NCBI GenBank assembly: GCA_938012815.1
Contig: CALLVV010000017.1
Location: forward strand, 1-56,496
Direction: 5' to 3'
Source: an uncultured Propionibacteriaceae bacterium
Lineage (GTDB): Bacteria > Actinomycetota > Actinomycetes > Propionibacteriales > Propionibacteriaceae
Length of the DNA stretch: 56,496 nucleotides
The notes below the pieces were generated by a model that did no database searches, was not told where the DNA came from, and saw only the letters and a list, made by a program, of their open reading frames with translations. The position numbers and the translations under genes are program-made. This document shows, one piece after another, positions 9,429 to 17,597 of this stretch; positions within the stretch are counted from its first letter, which is position 1, and every line of letters starts with the position of its first letter.

Positions 9429-10084
9429 TCGACCCAGCGCTGACCTGTCGGGGTCGCTGCCAGGGATCCGGCAGAGAGGGCCGACAGGAACGCGTCGAAT
9501 TCGCTGGTGGCCGTCACCGGAACCGCAACGGTGATCCGGGCGCGGTCTCCCCAGTCGACCCCTACCACTACGACGGCGGCCCCGGAGGGCAGGATCGAAC
9601 CGCGCAGTGAGTCCTCGAGCGCGCCGATACCCGCAAAGTCCACGTCGATTCCCAGCAGGGAGCACAGCTCCACCCGTCTGGTTCCGGCCGCCGCGACTGC
9701 TTGGGCCACAGCCTCGGAGTAGGCCCGCACCAACCCGCCGGTGCCGAGTTTGATGCCCCCAAAGTAGCGGGTCACCACCGCCACCACGTCGGTCAGGTGG
9801 TTGGAGGTCAGCACGTTCAGCATCGGCACTCCCGCGGTTCCCGCGGGTTCCCCGTCGTCCGAGGAGCGTGCGGTGCGGGCCTCGGGCCCCAGCACGAAAG
9901 CGGAACAGTGGTGACGGGCGTCGAAGAACCTGGAGCGCCGTTCCTCGATCACCGCGCGAGCGGTTTCCTCCGAGGTGACGCGATGCAGTCGAGTGAGGAA
10001 ACGGGAACGTTTGACCTCCAGCTCCACATCCACCCCATCGCCGATCCCGCAGTCGATGGTGAGAAACTCAGACACCGAGTTCAC
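9416..10084 (-). CDS. IMPACT/YigZ (UPF0029) family protein
   Basis: A protein of 222 residues with the YigZ/IMPACT fold. The N-terminal domain carries K-R-S-R-F-L, A-R-H-H-C-S-A-F-V-L-G, S-D-D-G-E-P-A-G-T-A-G-x-P and V-V-T-R-Y-F-G-G-I-K-L-G-x-G-G-L-V-R-A-Y. A ferredoxin-like C-terminal domain follows. Members are linked to translation control in eukaryotes; the bacterial role is unsettled. The GTG start overlaps the end of the upstream peroxiredoxin gene by 17 bases, so the two are translationally coupled. Confidence 0.9.
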   Translation of the reverse strand: MNSVSEFLTIDCGIGDGVDVELEVKRSRFLTRLHRVTSEETARAVIEERRSRFFDARHHCSAFVLGPEARTARSSDDGEPAGTAGVPMLNVLTSNHLTDVVAVVTRYFGGIKLGTGGLVRAYSEAVAQAVAAAGTRRVELCSLLGIDVDFAGIGALEDSLRGSILPSGAAVVVVGVDWGDRARITVAVPVTATSEFDAFLSALSAGSLAATPTGQRWVDHPS

Positions 10085-10547
10085 GGCGCAGTTTCGCGAC
10101 GTGCCCCGTCGCCCTCACGTTGTACTGGGCAACCCGGATGGTTCCGTTGCCCTCGGCGTCCACGTCGATGATGAAGGTGGAACGCAGTACCCCCTCGACC
10201 TCCTTGCCGTACAGCTTCTTGGTCCCGAAGGCGCCGTAGGCGTTCAACGCCTCGTGCTCCGGGTCGGACAGGAGAGGGAACCCGATCTCGGAGCCGGCCG
10301 TGAACCTTGCGAGCTTCTCAACCGTATCCGGGGAGATGCCGATGATGGTGTAACCGGCCGCCGCGAAGGCGGCGTGCGCGCCGGTGAAGTCCACCGCCTG
10401 GGTGGTGCAACCCGGCGTCATCGCCGCGGGGTAGAAGTAGACGATGACCGCGCGGGACGGGTGATCGGAGAGCGAAACCGGGACTCCTTCCGCGTTCGGC
10501 AACGTGAAGGCGGGGGCCGGGGAACCCGGGGTGAGGCGCGCAGTCAT
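10068..10547 (-). CDS. bcp: Thioredoxin-dependent thiol peroxidase (BCP-type peroxiredoxin)
   Basis: A 159-residue peroxiredoxin of the Bcp/PrxQ class that reduces hydroperoxides. It has the T-P-G-C-T motif with the peroxidatic Cys, preceded by the usual F-Y-P-x-x-x segment, and the S-x-D motif in I-G-I-S-P-D. The resolving-Cys position five residues after the first Cys, common in this class, is absent (T-P-G-C-T-T-Q-A-V-D), so it may act as a 1-Cys type or use another resolving thiol. A much longer upstream frame is open but lacks homology-like sequence. The start MTARLTPGS matches the family. Confidence 0.9.
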   Translation of the reverse strand: MTARLTPGSPAPAFTLPNAEGVPVSLSDHPSRAVIVYFYPAAMTPGCTTQAVDFTGAHAAFAAAGYTIIGISPDTVEKLARFTAGSEIGFPLLSDPEHEALNAYGAFGTKKLYGKEVEGVLRSTFIIDVDAEGNGTIRVAQYNVRATGHVAKLRRELGV

Positions 10548-10613
10548 GACCGACAGTGTACGGCGTGCGGAAGCCTCTAAGCTGGTATCCGATCGTTGAA
10601 GTAAGGGGAAGCA

Positions 10614-10913
10614 ATGGACAGCGACACCACCCGCACCGTGGACGAGATCCGCGCTGAGCTGGCCAGCAACCGCCAGAGCTTGGCAGGCGCCATGGAGGAC
10701 CTCGTTGATTCCGTGAAACCCGCGAACATCGCCAGGCGGGGCATCGACGACGCGAAAAGTTTCGTGGTCGGCGAGTTCCAGACCATCAAGGAGGAACTGC
10801 GCGACGAAGAAGGCTGGCGTACCGACCGGCTCGCGGTCATCGGTGGCGCGCTCCTCGGGGTGGCGTTGTTCGCCGTCACCATCTATGTGCTGGGCCGCCG
10901 GAGTCACGAGTGA
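10614..10913 (+). CDS. DUF3618 domain protein
   Basis: A 99-residue protein with the DUF3618 pattern: an N-terminal amphipathic helix beginning T-V-D-E-I-R-A-E-L-A-S-N-R, a middle V-D-S-V-K-P segment, and one C-terminal transmembrane helix (about residues 75-93). The family is widespread in actinobacteria and its function is unknown. The gene is divergent from bcp with a 66-base gap, and a hairpin terminator follows its stop codon directly. A GGGGA ribosome binding site precedes the ATG. Confidence 0.8.
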   Translation: MDSDTTRTVDEIRAELASNRQSLAGAMEDLVDSVKPANIARRGIDDAKSFVVGEFQTIKEELRDEEGWRTDRLAVIGGALLGVALFAVTIYVLGRRSHE

Positions 10914-10918
10914 ATCAA

Positions 10919-10944
10919 AAGGGTCCCGGGAATACCGGGCCCTT
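10919..10944. terminator. Rho-independent-type hairpin
   Basis: AAGGG-T-CCCGG pairs with CCGGGCCCTT around a five-base loop, with one unpaired T. It lies between the DUF3618 gene and the convergent tRNA-Lys gene and probably serves both strands. Confidence 0.65.
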
Positions 10945-10950
10945 GCGCCG

Positions 10951-11023
<73 letters not shown>

Positions 11024-11101
11024 TTGCGCGAGGACAAACAATACCCGCTCCTCGGCTCCATGAAAAGTCCATGCGGGTACATGTGGCGAGAAGTGGTTGG
11101 T

Positions 11102-11107
11102 TAAACT
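11102..11107 (+). promoter_or_regulatory. Candidate -10 element, leaderless sdhC
   Basis: TAAACT lies five bases before the sdhC ATG and no ribosome binding site is present. In actinobacteria a TANNNT hexamer this close to the start codon usually indicates a leaderless transcript. The -35 region is not obvious. Confidence 0.45.
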
Positions 11108-11112
11108 GAACC

Positions 11113-11829
11113 ATGACCACAACGACGGTGGACGTCCCGGCGGGAACGCGACGACGCGGGCCCTCGAATTTCATGCTCAAACATGTGATGGCGGTCACGG
11201 GGGTGCTCTTCGTTGCCTTCGTGGCGGTGCACCTGTTCGGCAACCTGAAGGTTTACGCGGGGGCTGACGCCTTCAACCACTACGCCGCGTGGCTGCGTGA
11301 GGTCGGCTACCCGCTGCTTCCCAAACAGAGCGTGTTGTGGGCGCTGCGAATCGCCTTGGCGGGCTCGTTGCTGCTACACGTCTCGGCGGCGCTGACCCTG
11401 TGGTTGAGGGGGCGTCACGGCCGCGGCACTCACCGGCGGGGCCTGCACCGGAATCGCACCCGCGCGGCGGCCTTCATGCTGCCCGGTGGGATCCTGATCC
11501 TGGTTTTCGCGCTGGTTCACATCAGCGACCTGACGGTGGGTGGCCCCCTGGCGTCCGCGTCCTTCCGGCACCCCGATCCCGAGATGCATGCCTACGCGAA
11601 TCTCGTCGCCAGCTTCTCCCGTCCCTGGATGGCCATCTTCTACATGGTGGTGATGGTGGTGATAGGTCTCCACATCGAGCACGGCTGGCACACCCTGCTG
11701 CAGGACCTCGGGGTCACGGGCCGCCGCTTCCGGCAGGTCTGGGTGGCCATCGGAGGCCTGCTGGCCCTGGCCGTGGTGCTGGGTAATGCCATGATTCCCC
11801 TCCTGGTGCTGCTGGGGGTGATCGCATGA
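11113..11829 (+). CDS. sdhC: Succinate dehydrogenase cytochrome b subunit
   Basis: The 238-residue membrane anchor of succinate dehydrogenase, carrying haem and passing electrons to menaquinone. Five hydrophobic helices are visible, with candidate haem-ligating histidines in K-H-V-M-A-V-T-G, V-H-L-F-G-N, L-L-H-V-S-A, L-V-H-I-S-D and G-L-H-I-E-H-G-W-H. The single large anchor replaces separate SdhC and SdhD, as in the dihaem type of many actinobacteria and Bacillus. Its last four bases overlap the sdhA start. The gene appears to be leaderless. Confidence 0.9.
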   Translation: MTTTTVDVPAGTRRRGPSNFMLKHVMAVTGVLFVAFVAVHLFGNLKVYAGADAFNHYAAWLREVGYPLLPKQSVLWALRIALAGSLLLHVSAALTLWLRGRHGRGTHRRGLHRNRTRAAAFMLPGGILILVFALVHISDLTVGGPLASASFRHPDPEMHAYANLVASFSRPWMAIFYMVVMVVIGLHIEHGWHTLLQDLGVTGRRFRQVWVAIGGLLALAVVLGNAMIPLLVLLGVIA

Positions 11830-13787
11830 CCACGACGACCAATCGGCCACGCCCCGTGGAAATGCTGGCCACCGGGATGCTCGACTCCCACCTCCCCGAC
11901 GGTGACCCCCGCACCGCATGGGCACGCCGCAAGGCCGAGTACAAACTGGTGAGCCCGGCCAACCGCAAGAAGTACACCGTGATCGTGATCGGAACCGGGC
12001 TGGCCGGGTCCGGCGTGGCCGCGGCGCTGGGGGAACTGGGCTACAAGGTGGAGAGCTTCACCTTCCACGACGCGCCCCGCCGCGCGCACAGCGTCGCCGC
12101 CCAGGGCGGTATCAACGCCGCCCGCACCCGGAAGGTGGACGGTGACTCGCTGACCCGGTTCGTCACGGACACCGTCAAGGGCGGTGATTTCCGGGGCAGG
12201 GAGGCCGATGTATGGCGTCTGGCCGAGGAATCGGTGCGGGTGATCGACCACATGAACGCCATTGGTGCCCCGTTTGCCCGTGAATACGGCGGGCAGCTCG
12301 CCACCCGCTCCTTCGGTGGCGTGCAGGTTTCCCGCACCTATTACACGCGCGGCCAGACTGGGCAGCAGCTCCAGATCGCCGGTGCGCAGGCCCTGCTGCG
12401 CCAGGTGGAGCGCGGTACGGTGAAGTTGCACACCCGCCACGAGATGTTGGACCTGATCGTCGCGGACGGCCGCGCCCAGGGAGTGGTGGTGCGCGACCTG
12501 GTGACCGGGCGGGTCAGCGTCACCACGGGGCACGCGGTGGTGCTGGCCACCGGCGGCTACGGCAGCGTCTTCTTCCACTCCACCCTGGCGATGAACTCGA
12601 ATGCCACCGCAACCTGGCGGGCCCACCGCCGCGGGGCCTTCTTCGCCAGCCCGAGTTTCATCCAGTTCCACCCCACCGCGCTGCCGGTGTCCTCACACTG
12701 GCAGTCCAAGACCACCCTGATGAGCGAGTCGCTGCGCAACGACGGGCGCATCTGGGTACCGGTGGCCCCGGGTGACGAGCGTGCCCCCGGTGACATCCCG
12801 GAGGCCGAGCGCGACTACTACCTGGAACGGCGCTACCCGGCGTTCGGGAACCTGACCCCGCGCGATATCGCGTCCCGGGCCGCTCGCACGGAGATCGAGG
12901 CTGGCAGGGGAGTGGGACCGCTCAAGAACTCCGTCTACCTGGATTTCCGCGACGCCATCTCCCGACTGGGCAGGGCGGTGATCGCGGAGCGCTACGGGAA
13001 CCTCTTCGATATGTACCGGGACGCGACGGGCGAGGATCCCTATGAGGAACCGATGCGCATCGCGCCGGGAGCCCATTTCACCATGGGCGGGTTGTGGTGT
13101 GATTTCAACCAGATGACCAGCGTCCCTGGGCTGTTCGTCGGCGGGGAAGCGGGAAACAACTACCACGGCGCGAACCGGCTCGGGGCCAATTCCCTGCTCA
13201 GCGCCTGCGTCGATGGTTGGTTCACGTTGCCCTTGGCGATCCCCAACTACCTGGCCGGGCTGGCGGGGCAACCCCTTCTCGACGTGGACGCCCCCGAAGC
13301 CACTGAGGCACTGGGTGATGTGCGCGGGCGCATCGACCACCTGATCCACAACTCCGGACGCACCCGTCCCGCCACATTCCATCGTCGTCTCGGTGAGATC
13401 CTCTATGCGGGATGTGGGGTTTCGCGCAGCGAGGCCGGGCTGACACGGGCCCTGGAACAGGTGCAGGAGTTGCGCGAGGAGTTCTGGCATGACGTCCGGG
13501 TGACCGGCACCGATGACAGGCTCAACCAGGAACTGGAGAGGGCCGGGCGGGTGGCCGATTTCCTGGAGCTGGCGGAGCTGATGATCACGGATGCGCTGGA
13601 CCGCCAGGAGTCCTGCGGGGCGCATTTCCGCGAGGAGTACGCCCTACCTGACGGGGAGGCCAAACGCGACGACGAACGCTGGTGCAACGTCTCGGCGTGG
13701 GAGACCAACCCGGCCGGCCAGCACCGCCGCTATCAGGAGCCGCTGCGATTCGAGAGCGTCAAACTGCAGGTGAGGAACTACCGATGA
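11826..13787 (+). CDS. sdhA: Succinate dehydrogenase flavoprotein subunit
   Basis: The FAD-binding catalytic subunit, 653 residues, oxidising succinate to fumarate. The Rossmann motif G-T-G-L-A-G-S-G-V-A-A lies near residue 52. A-H-S-V-A-A-Q-G-G-I-N-A-A contains the histidine that carries covalent FAD. S-F-I-Q-F-H-P-T, the catalytic region around the Arg and His residues, and G-G-E-A-G-N-N-Y-H-G-A-N-R-L-G-A-N-S-L follow. The subunit starts with ATGA overlapping the sdhC stop and ends overlapping sdhB, so the three genes are translationally coupled. The sequence is of the long actinobacterial type that some databases call fumarate reductase/succinate dehydrogenase. Confidence 0.95.
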   Translation: MTTTTNRPRPVEMLATGMLDSHLPDGDPRTAWARRKAEYKLVSPANRKKYTVIVIGTGLAGSGVAAALGELGYKVESFTFHDAPRRAHSVAAQGGINAARTRKVDGDSLTRFVTDTVKGGDFRGREADVWRLAEESVRVIDHMNAIGAPFAREYGGQLATRSFGGVQVSRTYYTRGQTGQQLQIAGAQALLRQVERGTVKLHTRHEMLDLIVADGRAQGVVVRDLVTGRVSVTTGHAVVLATGGYGSVFFHSTLAMNSNATATWRAHRRGAFFASPSFIQFHPTALPVSSHWQSKTTLMSESLRNDGRIWVPVAPGDERAPGDIPEAERDYYLERRYPAFGNLTPRDIASRAARTEIEAGRGVGPLKNSVYLDFRDAISRLGRAVIAERYGNLFDMYRDATGEDPYEEPMRIAPGAHFTMGGLWCDFNQMTSVPGLFVGGEAGNNYHGANRLGANSLLSACVDGWFTLPLAIPNYLAGLAGQPLLDVDAPEATEALGDVRGRIDHLIHNSGRTRPATFHRRLGEILYAGCGVSRSEAGLTRALEQVQELREEFWHDVRVTGTDDRLNQELERAGRVADFLELAELMITDALDRQESCGAHFREEYALPDGEAKRDDERWCNVSAWETNPAGQHRRYQEPLRFESVKLQVRNYR

Positions 13788-14530
13788 GGGTCGAACTTGA
13801 GATCTGGCGGCAGGACGGGCCAACGTCCGGGGGGCGATTCGAGACCCATGTCGTGACGGACGCAACCCCCGAGATGAGTCTCCTGGAGCTACTCGACCGG
13901 CTGAATGATCAACTGGCCGAGCAGGGCCTGGAACCCATCTCGTTCGAATCCGACTGCCGGGAGGGGGTGTGCGGGGCGTGCGGGGTCACCGTGAACGACG
14001 TTCCCCACGGCCCGGTCCCGAACACCCCGTCGTGCCGACAGCACCTGCGAGCCTTCGGCGGCATCACGAAGCTGCGGATCGAACCGCTGCGGTCGGCAGC
14101 CTTCCCCGTGGTCCGGGACCTGGTGGTGGACCGCGCGGCCCTGGACTCCGTCATCCGCGCCGGCGGGCACGTCGACATCATGGCCGGGACCGCGCCGGAC
14201 GCCGACGATTTCCTGGTCGGCCACGAGGACGCTGAACTGGCCCTCGACTTCGCCGCCTGCATCGGCTGCGGGGCGTGCGTAGCCGCCTGCCCCAACGGCG
14301 CGGCCCACCTGTTCGCCGGGGCAAAACTGGCTCACCTGGCCATGCTCCCGCACGGCAAGGTGGAACGCACCCGCCGCGCCCGGGCCGTCGTCGACGCCCT
14401 GGATGCGTCCTTCGGACCGTGCAGCAGCTACGGCGAGTGCGTCGAGGTCTGCCCGGCCGGTTTGCCGCTCACCGCCGTGGCGTCGGTTCACCGGGAGGGC
14501 ATTCGCTCGTTCTTCAAACGCCGCGCCTAG
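13784..14530 (+). CDS. sdhB: Succinate dehydrogenase iron-sulfur subunit
   Basis: The 248-residue electron-transfer subunit. A 2Fe-2S ferredoxin-type domain has the cluster C-R-E-G-V-C-G-A-C plus a later Cys. The C-terminal domain has C-I-G-C-G-A-C-V-A-A-C-P for the 4Fe-4S centre and C-S-S-Y-G-E-C-V-E-V-C-P for the third cluster. An in-frame upstream extension exists inside sdhA, but the ATG overlapping the sdhA stop gives the expected N-terminus (MRVELEIW). The stop codon lies in the stem of a hairpin shared with the convergent bioB gene. Confidence 0.93.
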   Translation: MRVELEIWRQDGPTSGGRFETHVVTDATPEMSLLELLDRLNDQLAEQGLEPISFESDCREGVCGACGVTVNDVPHGPVPNTPSCRQHLRAFGGITKLRIEPLRSAAFPVVRDLVVDRAALDSVIRAGGHVDIMAGTAPDADDFLVGHEDAELALDFAACIGCGACVAACPNGAAHLFAGAKLAHLAMLPHGKVERTRRARAVVDALDASFGPCSSYGECVEVCPAGLPLTAVASVHREGIRSFFKRRA

Positions 14531-14556
14531 GCCCTGCTTCGAAAGTGGCCCTAGGC
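14525..14556. terminator. Bidirectional hairpin between sdhB and bioB
   Basis: GCCTAGG (14525-14531) pairs with CCTAGGC (14550-14556), with further G/C pairing inside. Both convergent genes have their stop codons within or beside the stems, so one hairpin can terminate both transcripts. Confidence 0.55.
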
Positions 14557-15603
14557 GTTCGCCGGCTCCGGGGTCCCGACCCCCCGGTTCCTGATCACAG
14601 GTCGGACGTCGACCTCAGGGGTGGGCTCCTCCTGGCCGAGAACCGTGAATCCACAGTCGGCGATCATGGCCAGGTCCTTGGCCCCCGCCTGTCCTTCGCT
14701 GGTGAGGTAGTCCCCCAGGAACAGTGAGTTGCAGATCTCCAGGGACAACGGCTGAAGACTGCGGAGATGCTGCTCCCTTCCCGCCGCGACCCGCACCTCG
14801 CTGTCCGGGTGGACGAACCGCATCATCGCCAGGATGCGCAGGCAACGCTGCGGGCTCAGGTCGGCGTGACCCGCCAGGGGGGTGCCGTCGAAGGGCATCA
14901 GGAAGTTCACGGGGACCGAGTCCGCGCCGATCTCCCGCAACGCGAAGGCCACCTCCACCAGCTGCTCATCGCTCTCGCCCATGCCCGCTATCAGGCCCGA
15001 ACAAGCGCTCAGCCCGTGTTCGCGGGCGTGCTGAACGGTCTCGGTGCGGTCCTGATAGCTGTGGGTGGTGCAGATGTTGTCGTAGTGCGATTCCGCGGTG
15101 TTCAGGTTGTGGTTGTAGGCGTCAGCCCCCGCGGCGGCCAACCGCTCCGGTTGTCCCTCCCCGAGCTGCCCGAGGCAGGCACAGACTTCCACGTCCGGGT
15201 GCTCGGCCTTGATCTCCCCGATGATCTCGGCCACCTTGTCGACGTCGCGGTTGGACGGCCCGCGACCGCTCGCCACCAGGCACACCCGCTTCGCGCCGCC
15301 CGCGATCCCAGCTTTCGCGGCGGCCACGGCGTCCTCGTTCCTCAGCCACCGGTACTTCAGGATGTCGGCCTGGGAGCCGAGGCGCTGAGAGCAGTAGAAA
15401 CAGTCCTCCGGGCACAGACCCGATTTGAGGTTGATCAGGTAGTTCACCTTCATCGTGGTACCGAAGTGGTGGCGTCGCACCCGCCCTGCCGCGGCCACGA
15501 GGGCGAGGGTTTCCGCATCCGGCAGCCGCAGCACGGCGAGGGCCTCCCCGGGGGTGACGGGGCGGCCCGCGATGACGTTATCGGCAAGCTCATTCAGGTC
15601 CAT
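14551..15603 (-). CDS. bioB: Biotin synthase
   Basis: A radical SAM enzyme of 350 residues that inserts sulfur into dethiobiotin. The S-adenosylmethionine cluster motif C-P-E-D-C-F-Y-C lies near residues 64-71. Y-N-H-N-L-N-T-A, S-G-L-I-x-G-M-G-E-S and the 2Fe-2S ligand region with R-V-A-A-G-R-E are conserved. No other biotin biosynthesis gene is adjacent, so synthesis may be completed elsewhere or from imported precursor. A perfect palindrome TTGAAC-N3-GTTCAA sits 20 bases upstream of the start and is shared with bioY. Confidence 0.95.
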   Translation of the reverse strand: MDLNELADNVIAGRPVTPGEALAVLRLPDAETLALVAAAGRVRRHHFGTTMKVNYLINLKSGLCPEDCFYCSQRLGSQADILKYRWLRNEDAVAAAKAGIAGGAKRVCLVASGRGPSNRDVDKVAEIIGEIKAEHPDVEVCACLGQLGEGQPERLAAAGADAYNHNLNTAESHYDNICTTHSYQDRTETVQHAREHGLSACSGLIAGMGESDEQLVEVAFALREIGADSVPVNFLMPFDGTPLAGHADLSPQRCLRILAMMRFVHPDSEVRVAAGREQHLRSLQPLSLEICNSLFLGDYLTSEGQAGAKDLAMIADCGFTVLGQEEPTPEVDVRPVIRNRGVGTPEPANA

Positions 15604-15623
15604 GGTCTCTCCTCCACGACGTT

Positions 15624-15638
15624 TTGAACGATGTTCAA
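15624..15638. promoter_or_regulatory. BioQ-like operator upstream of bioB
   Basis: A perfect 15-base palindrome TTGAAC-GAT-GTTCAA lies 20 bases upstream of the bioB start. The same arms with a different three-base centre occur upstream of bioY (47455-47469). The TetR-family regulator BioQ of corynebacteria and mycobacteria recognises TGAAC-N3-GTT-type palindromes, so these are probably biotin-regulon operators. The regulator gene is not in the window. Confidence 0.8.
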
Positions 15639-15751
15639 GCTAGCAGATCGACCTGTCCTTGGAGAGTCTGCGAGATTTCGGGGGACACGCTCAAGATTCA
15701 ACTACGTGGCTCCGGCAGCCGCATAGCATTGCGGAAATGAAAGGAGTCACT

Positions 15752-16300
15752 GTGAAGATTGGTGTCATCGAAGGTTCGATCCGCCGGGGGCGCAACGCCG
15801 CTCCGGTGGCCCGTTGGGTCCTGGAGGAAGCACCGAAGCGGGACGACATCGAGTTCGTTCTGCTCGACCTGGCCAGTTTCAACCTGCCTCTGTACGACGC
15901 GCCCGTCCCTCCGCTGCTGGCCAACCGCCAGTACGAGTCCGAGGCCGTTCAGGCGTGGAGCCGCGCCATTGACGAGTGCGATGCCTTCATCTTCGTGTCC
16001 CCCGAGTACAACTTCGGGGTTCCGGGCGTACTGAAGAACGCCGTCGACTGGCTCGCCCCGGAGTGGATGAACAAGTCCGCGGCCTTCGTCAGCTACGGCT
16101 CCGACGGCGGTATCCGCTCCGTCGAGCACTGGCGCACCATCCTCGCCAACTTCAACATGCACGTAGTGCGGACCAATGTCGCCCTGTCGCTGTTCACCGA
16201 CATCGTCGATGGGGCCGTGATCGCCCATGAGCGCAAGGCTGAACAACTTCAGGTACTCGTCGAGCAGCTGGTGGCCTCTGCCGCGCACCGCAAGGCCTGA
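15752..16300 (+). CDS. NADPH-dependent FMN reductase family protein
   Basis: A flavodoxin-fold protein of 182 residues. G-S-I-R-R-G-R-N at residues 8-15 binds the FMN phosphate, and S-P-E-Y-N-F-G-V-P-G-V-L-K-N-A-V-D-W is the family signature. Members reduce FMN, quinones, azo dyes or chromate with NAD(P)H; the physiological acceptor here is unknown. AAGGAG placed five bases before the GTG favours that start over the ATG 15 bases earlier. It is divergent from bioB and followed by a strong terminator. Confidence 0.88.
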   Translation: MKIGVIEGSIRRGRNAAPVARWVLEEAPKRDDIEFVLLDLASFNLPLYDAPVPPLLANRQYESEAVQAWSRAIDECDAFIFVSPEYNFGVPGVLKNAVDWLAPEWMNKSAAFVSYGSDGGIRSVEHWRTILANFNMHVVRTNVALSLFTDIVDGAVIAHERKAEQLQVLVEQLVASAAHRKA

Positions 16301-16316
16301 GAGGGTCCGCCGAAAA

Positions 16317-16356
16317 ACACGGGTGCCGCCCCTTCATCTAGGGGCGGCACCCGTGT
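16317..16356 (+). terminator. Strong hairpin terminator
   Basis: Seventeen-base arms (16317-16333 and 16340-16356) pair perfectly around a six-base TCATCT loop. The hairpin lies 16 bases after the FMN reductase stop codon and isolates it from the ATP-grasp operon. Confidence 0.85.
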
Positions 16357-16424
16357 GTGGTTGTGACCCGGGGGTTGCGAGATGGTGGTGTGCACCCTGC
16401 TGCTTTCTTTTCTGTGGGGGTCGT

Positions 16425-16631
16425 GTGCTGTCGGATCTGTTCATCGAAGATGTCGCCCATTCGGCTGTGGGAGTTTCCTATCCATGTTTCTGGGGTGGAG
16501 TGGGAATGGGACTGGTGGATCGGTTTCGTTCGAGGGAGAGTGAGGCGGTTCCGGTGCTGGACTCCTCGTCCAGGGGTGATCTTGCTCTGCTCAGCATTCC
16601 TTGGCCGGTTCACGTTTATGCTGAGGCGTGA
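16425..16631 (+). CDS. Possible 68-residue peptide upstream of the ATP-grasp operon
   Basis: The 446 bases between the terminator and the ATP-grasp operon contain one frame that reads like protein. It starts at a GTG with a G-rich stretch upstream and encodes 68 residues. The first ten are acidic (L-S-D-L-F-I-E-D-V-A), the middle is Gly/aromatic with one Cys (Y-P-C-F-W-G-G-V-G-M-G), then comes a charged segment and a hydrophobic tail ending P-W-P-V-H-V-Y-A-E-A. ATP-grasp enzymes often modify ribosomal peptides, so a precursor is conceivable. A second frame of similar length overlaps it, third-position GC is only moderate and the binding site is weak, so this may be chance. If it is not coding, the stretch is a long leader or promoter region. 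Confidence 0.28.
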   Translation: MLSDLFIEDVAHSAVGVSYPCFWGGVGMGLVDRFRSRESEAVPVLDSSSRGDLALLSIPWPVHVYAEA

Positions 16632-16790
16632 GCGACAGCTTCGGGCGGAAGATGATTGCTGAAAGTTAAGGGGGAAGTTGGCCAAGTTTTCCGCGGCTCG
16701 TTTGTGTTGTGGTTTCCTGACCGTGACCTCTTTTTGGCCAACCCCTTCCCTTTGGGGGACGAATCCATGGTGTGTTCCCTGTGGGCATCT

Positions 16791-16796
16791 TAAGCT
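16791..16796 (+). promoter_or_regulatory. Candidate -10 element of the ATP-grasp operon
   Basis: TAAGCT lies six bases before the first ATG of the operon and there is no ribosome binding site. This matches leaderless initiation. No convincing -35 hexamer is visible. Confidence 0.4.
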
Positions 16797-16802
16797 GCGC
16801 TT

Positions 16803-17597
16803 ATGACCACACGAGTCCTCACGTTGGTGGACCGACGATATCGATTCCAGGCTCAGCCGAGCGGCATGATTGCCGCTTTGCGGGCTCATGGTGCCCATGT
16901 TGAAGAGCTGGATGAGACCCAGTGCGCAACCGATGAGTGGCGGGAAGTCCTCATGCGGGTGGATGTTGCCGTGGCTCGTGGCCGGCTCCCCGGAATCCTG
17001 GATGTTCTCGCAGATGTCGCCGCTTCGGGAGTGCCTGTGATCGATACGGCGGCTGCGGTGGAGCAGGTACGTGACAAGCGCATCATGACCAAGATCCTTG
17101 AGGATGCGGGTTTGGCCGGGCCGCGAACCGTGATCTGTTCGCCGGAGGATCTCGGGGATGCCGATCTGAAGTACCCCATCATCGTGAAGCCGGTGTTCGG
17201 GGACAATGCCGAGGGGATCGTCGTGCTTGAGGAACCTGCGGATCTGCTGCAATTGCGGTGGCACGACCCTGAGTTGATCGCTCAGGAGTATCGTCCTGGT
17301 TCCGGGGCGGATCTGAAGCTTTATGTAATTGAAGATTTTATTGCTGCTGTTCGGCGTCCTTCGCCGATCAGCCCCTGCACGGCACGGTCTTTGGGGGTCG
17401 TGCCCGTGAATGATTCACTGCGAGAGATCATCAAGCGGGTTTCGACGGCGTTCGGTCTGCGATTCTTCGGAGTCGACTGCCTTGAAGTGGATGGGCGACT
17501 GGAGGTTCTCGAAGTCAATGATTTTCCCAACTACTCATCCGTCCCGAATGCCTCTGAGCTGCTGGCCAGGTATGTGCTGAGGAGGGCGGTTGCGTGA
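16803..17597 (+). CDS. ATP-grasp enzyme 1 of multi-ATP-grasp operon
   Basis: A 264-residue ATP-grasp protein in the RimK/GshB size range. The N-terminal 80 residues form the likely substrate domain. D-K at 91-92 and V-K-P at 128-130 with G-D-N-A-E-G are the nucleotide-binding lysines and loop. A-Q-E-Y-R-P-G-S-G-A-D-L-K-L-Y-V-I follows. The metal site is complete: Asp225 in G-V-D, then E237-V-N239 followed by D-F-P-N-Y-S-S-V-P. It should form an acyl-phosphate or phosphorylate its substrate. The F-P-x-Y-x-x-x-P tail is shared with the other three paralogues and also recalls inositol trisphosphate 5/6-kinases, so ligase versus kinase cannot be decided. It is the first gene of the operon, and its end overlaps the next start by four bases. 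Confidence 0.85.
   Translation: MTTRVLTLVDRRYRFQAQPSGMIAALRAHGAHVEELDETQCATDEWREVLMRVDVAVARGRLPGILDVLADVAASGVPVIDTAAAVEQVRDKRIMTKILEDAGLAGPRTVICSPEDLGDADLKYPIIVKPVFGDNAEGIVVLEEPADLLQLRWHDPELIAQEYRPGSGADLKLYVIEDFIAAVRRPSPISPCTARSLGVVPVNDSLREIIKRVSTAFGLRFFGVDCLEVDGRLEVLEVNDFPNYSSVPNASELLARYVLRRAVA

Noticed and set aside
16338..17264. Minus-strand frame of 308 codons across the ATP-grasp operon start
   Set aside because: It runs antisense through the terminator and the first ATP-grasp gene, which has intact motifs. It has no recognisable domain or ribosome binding site.
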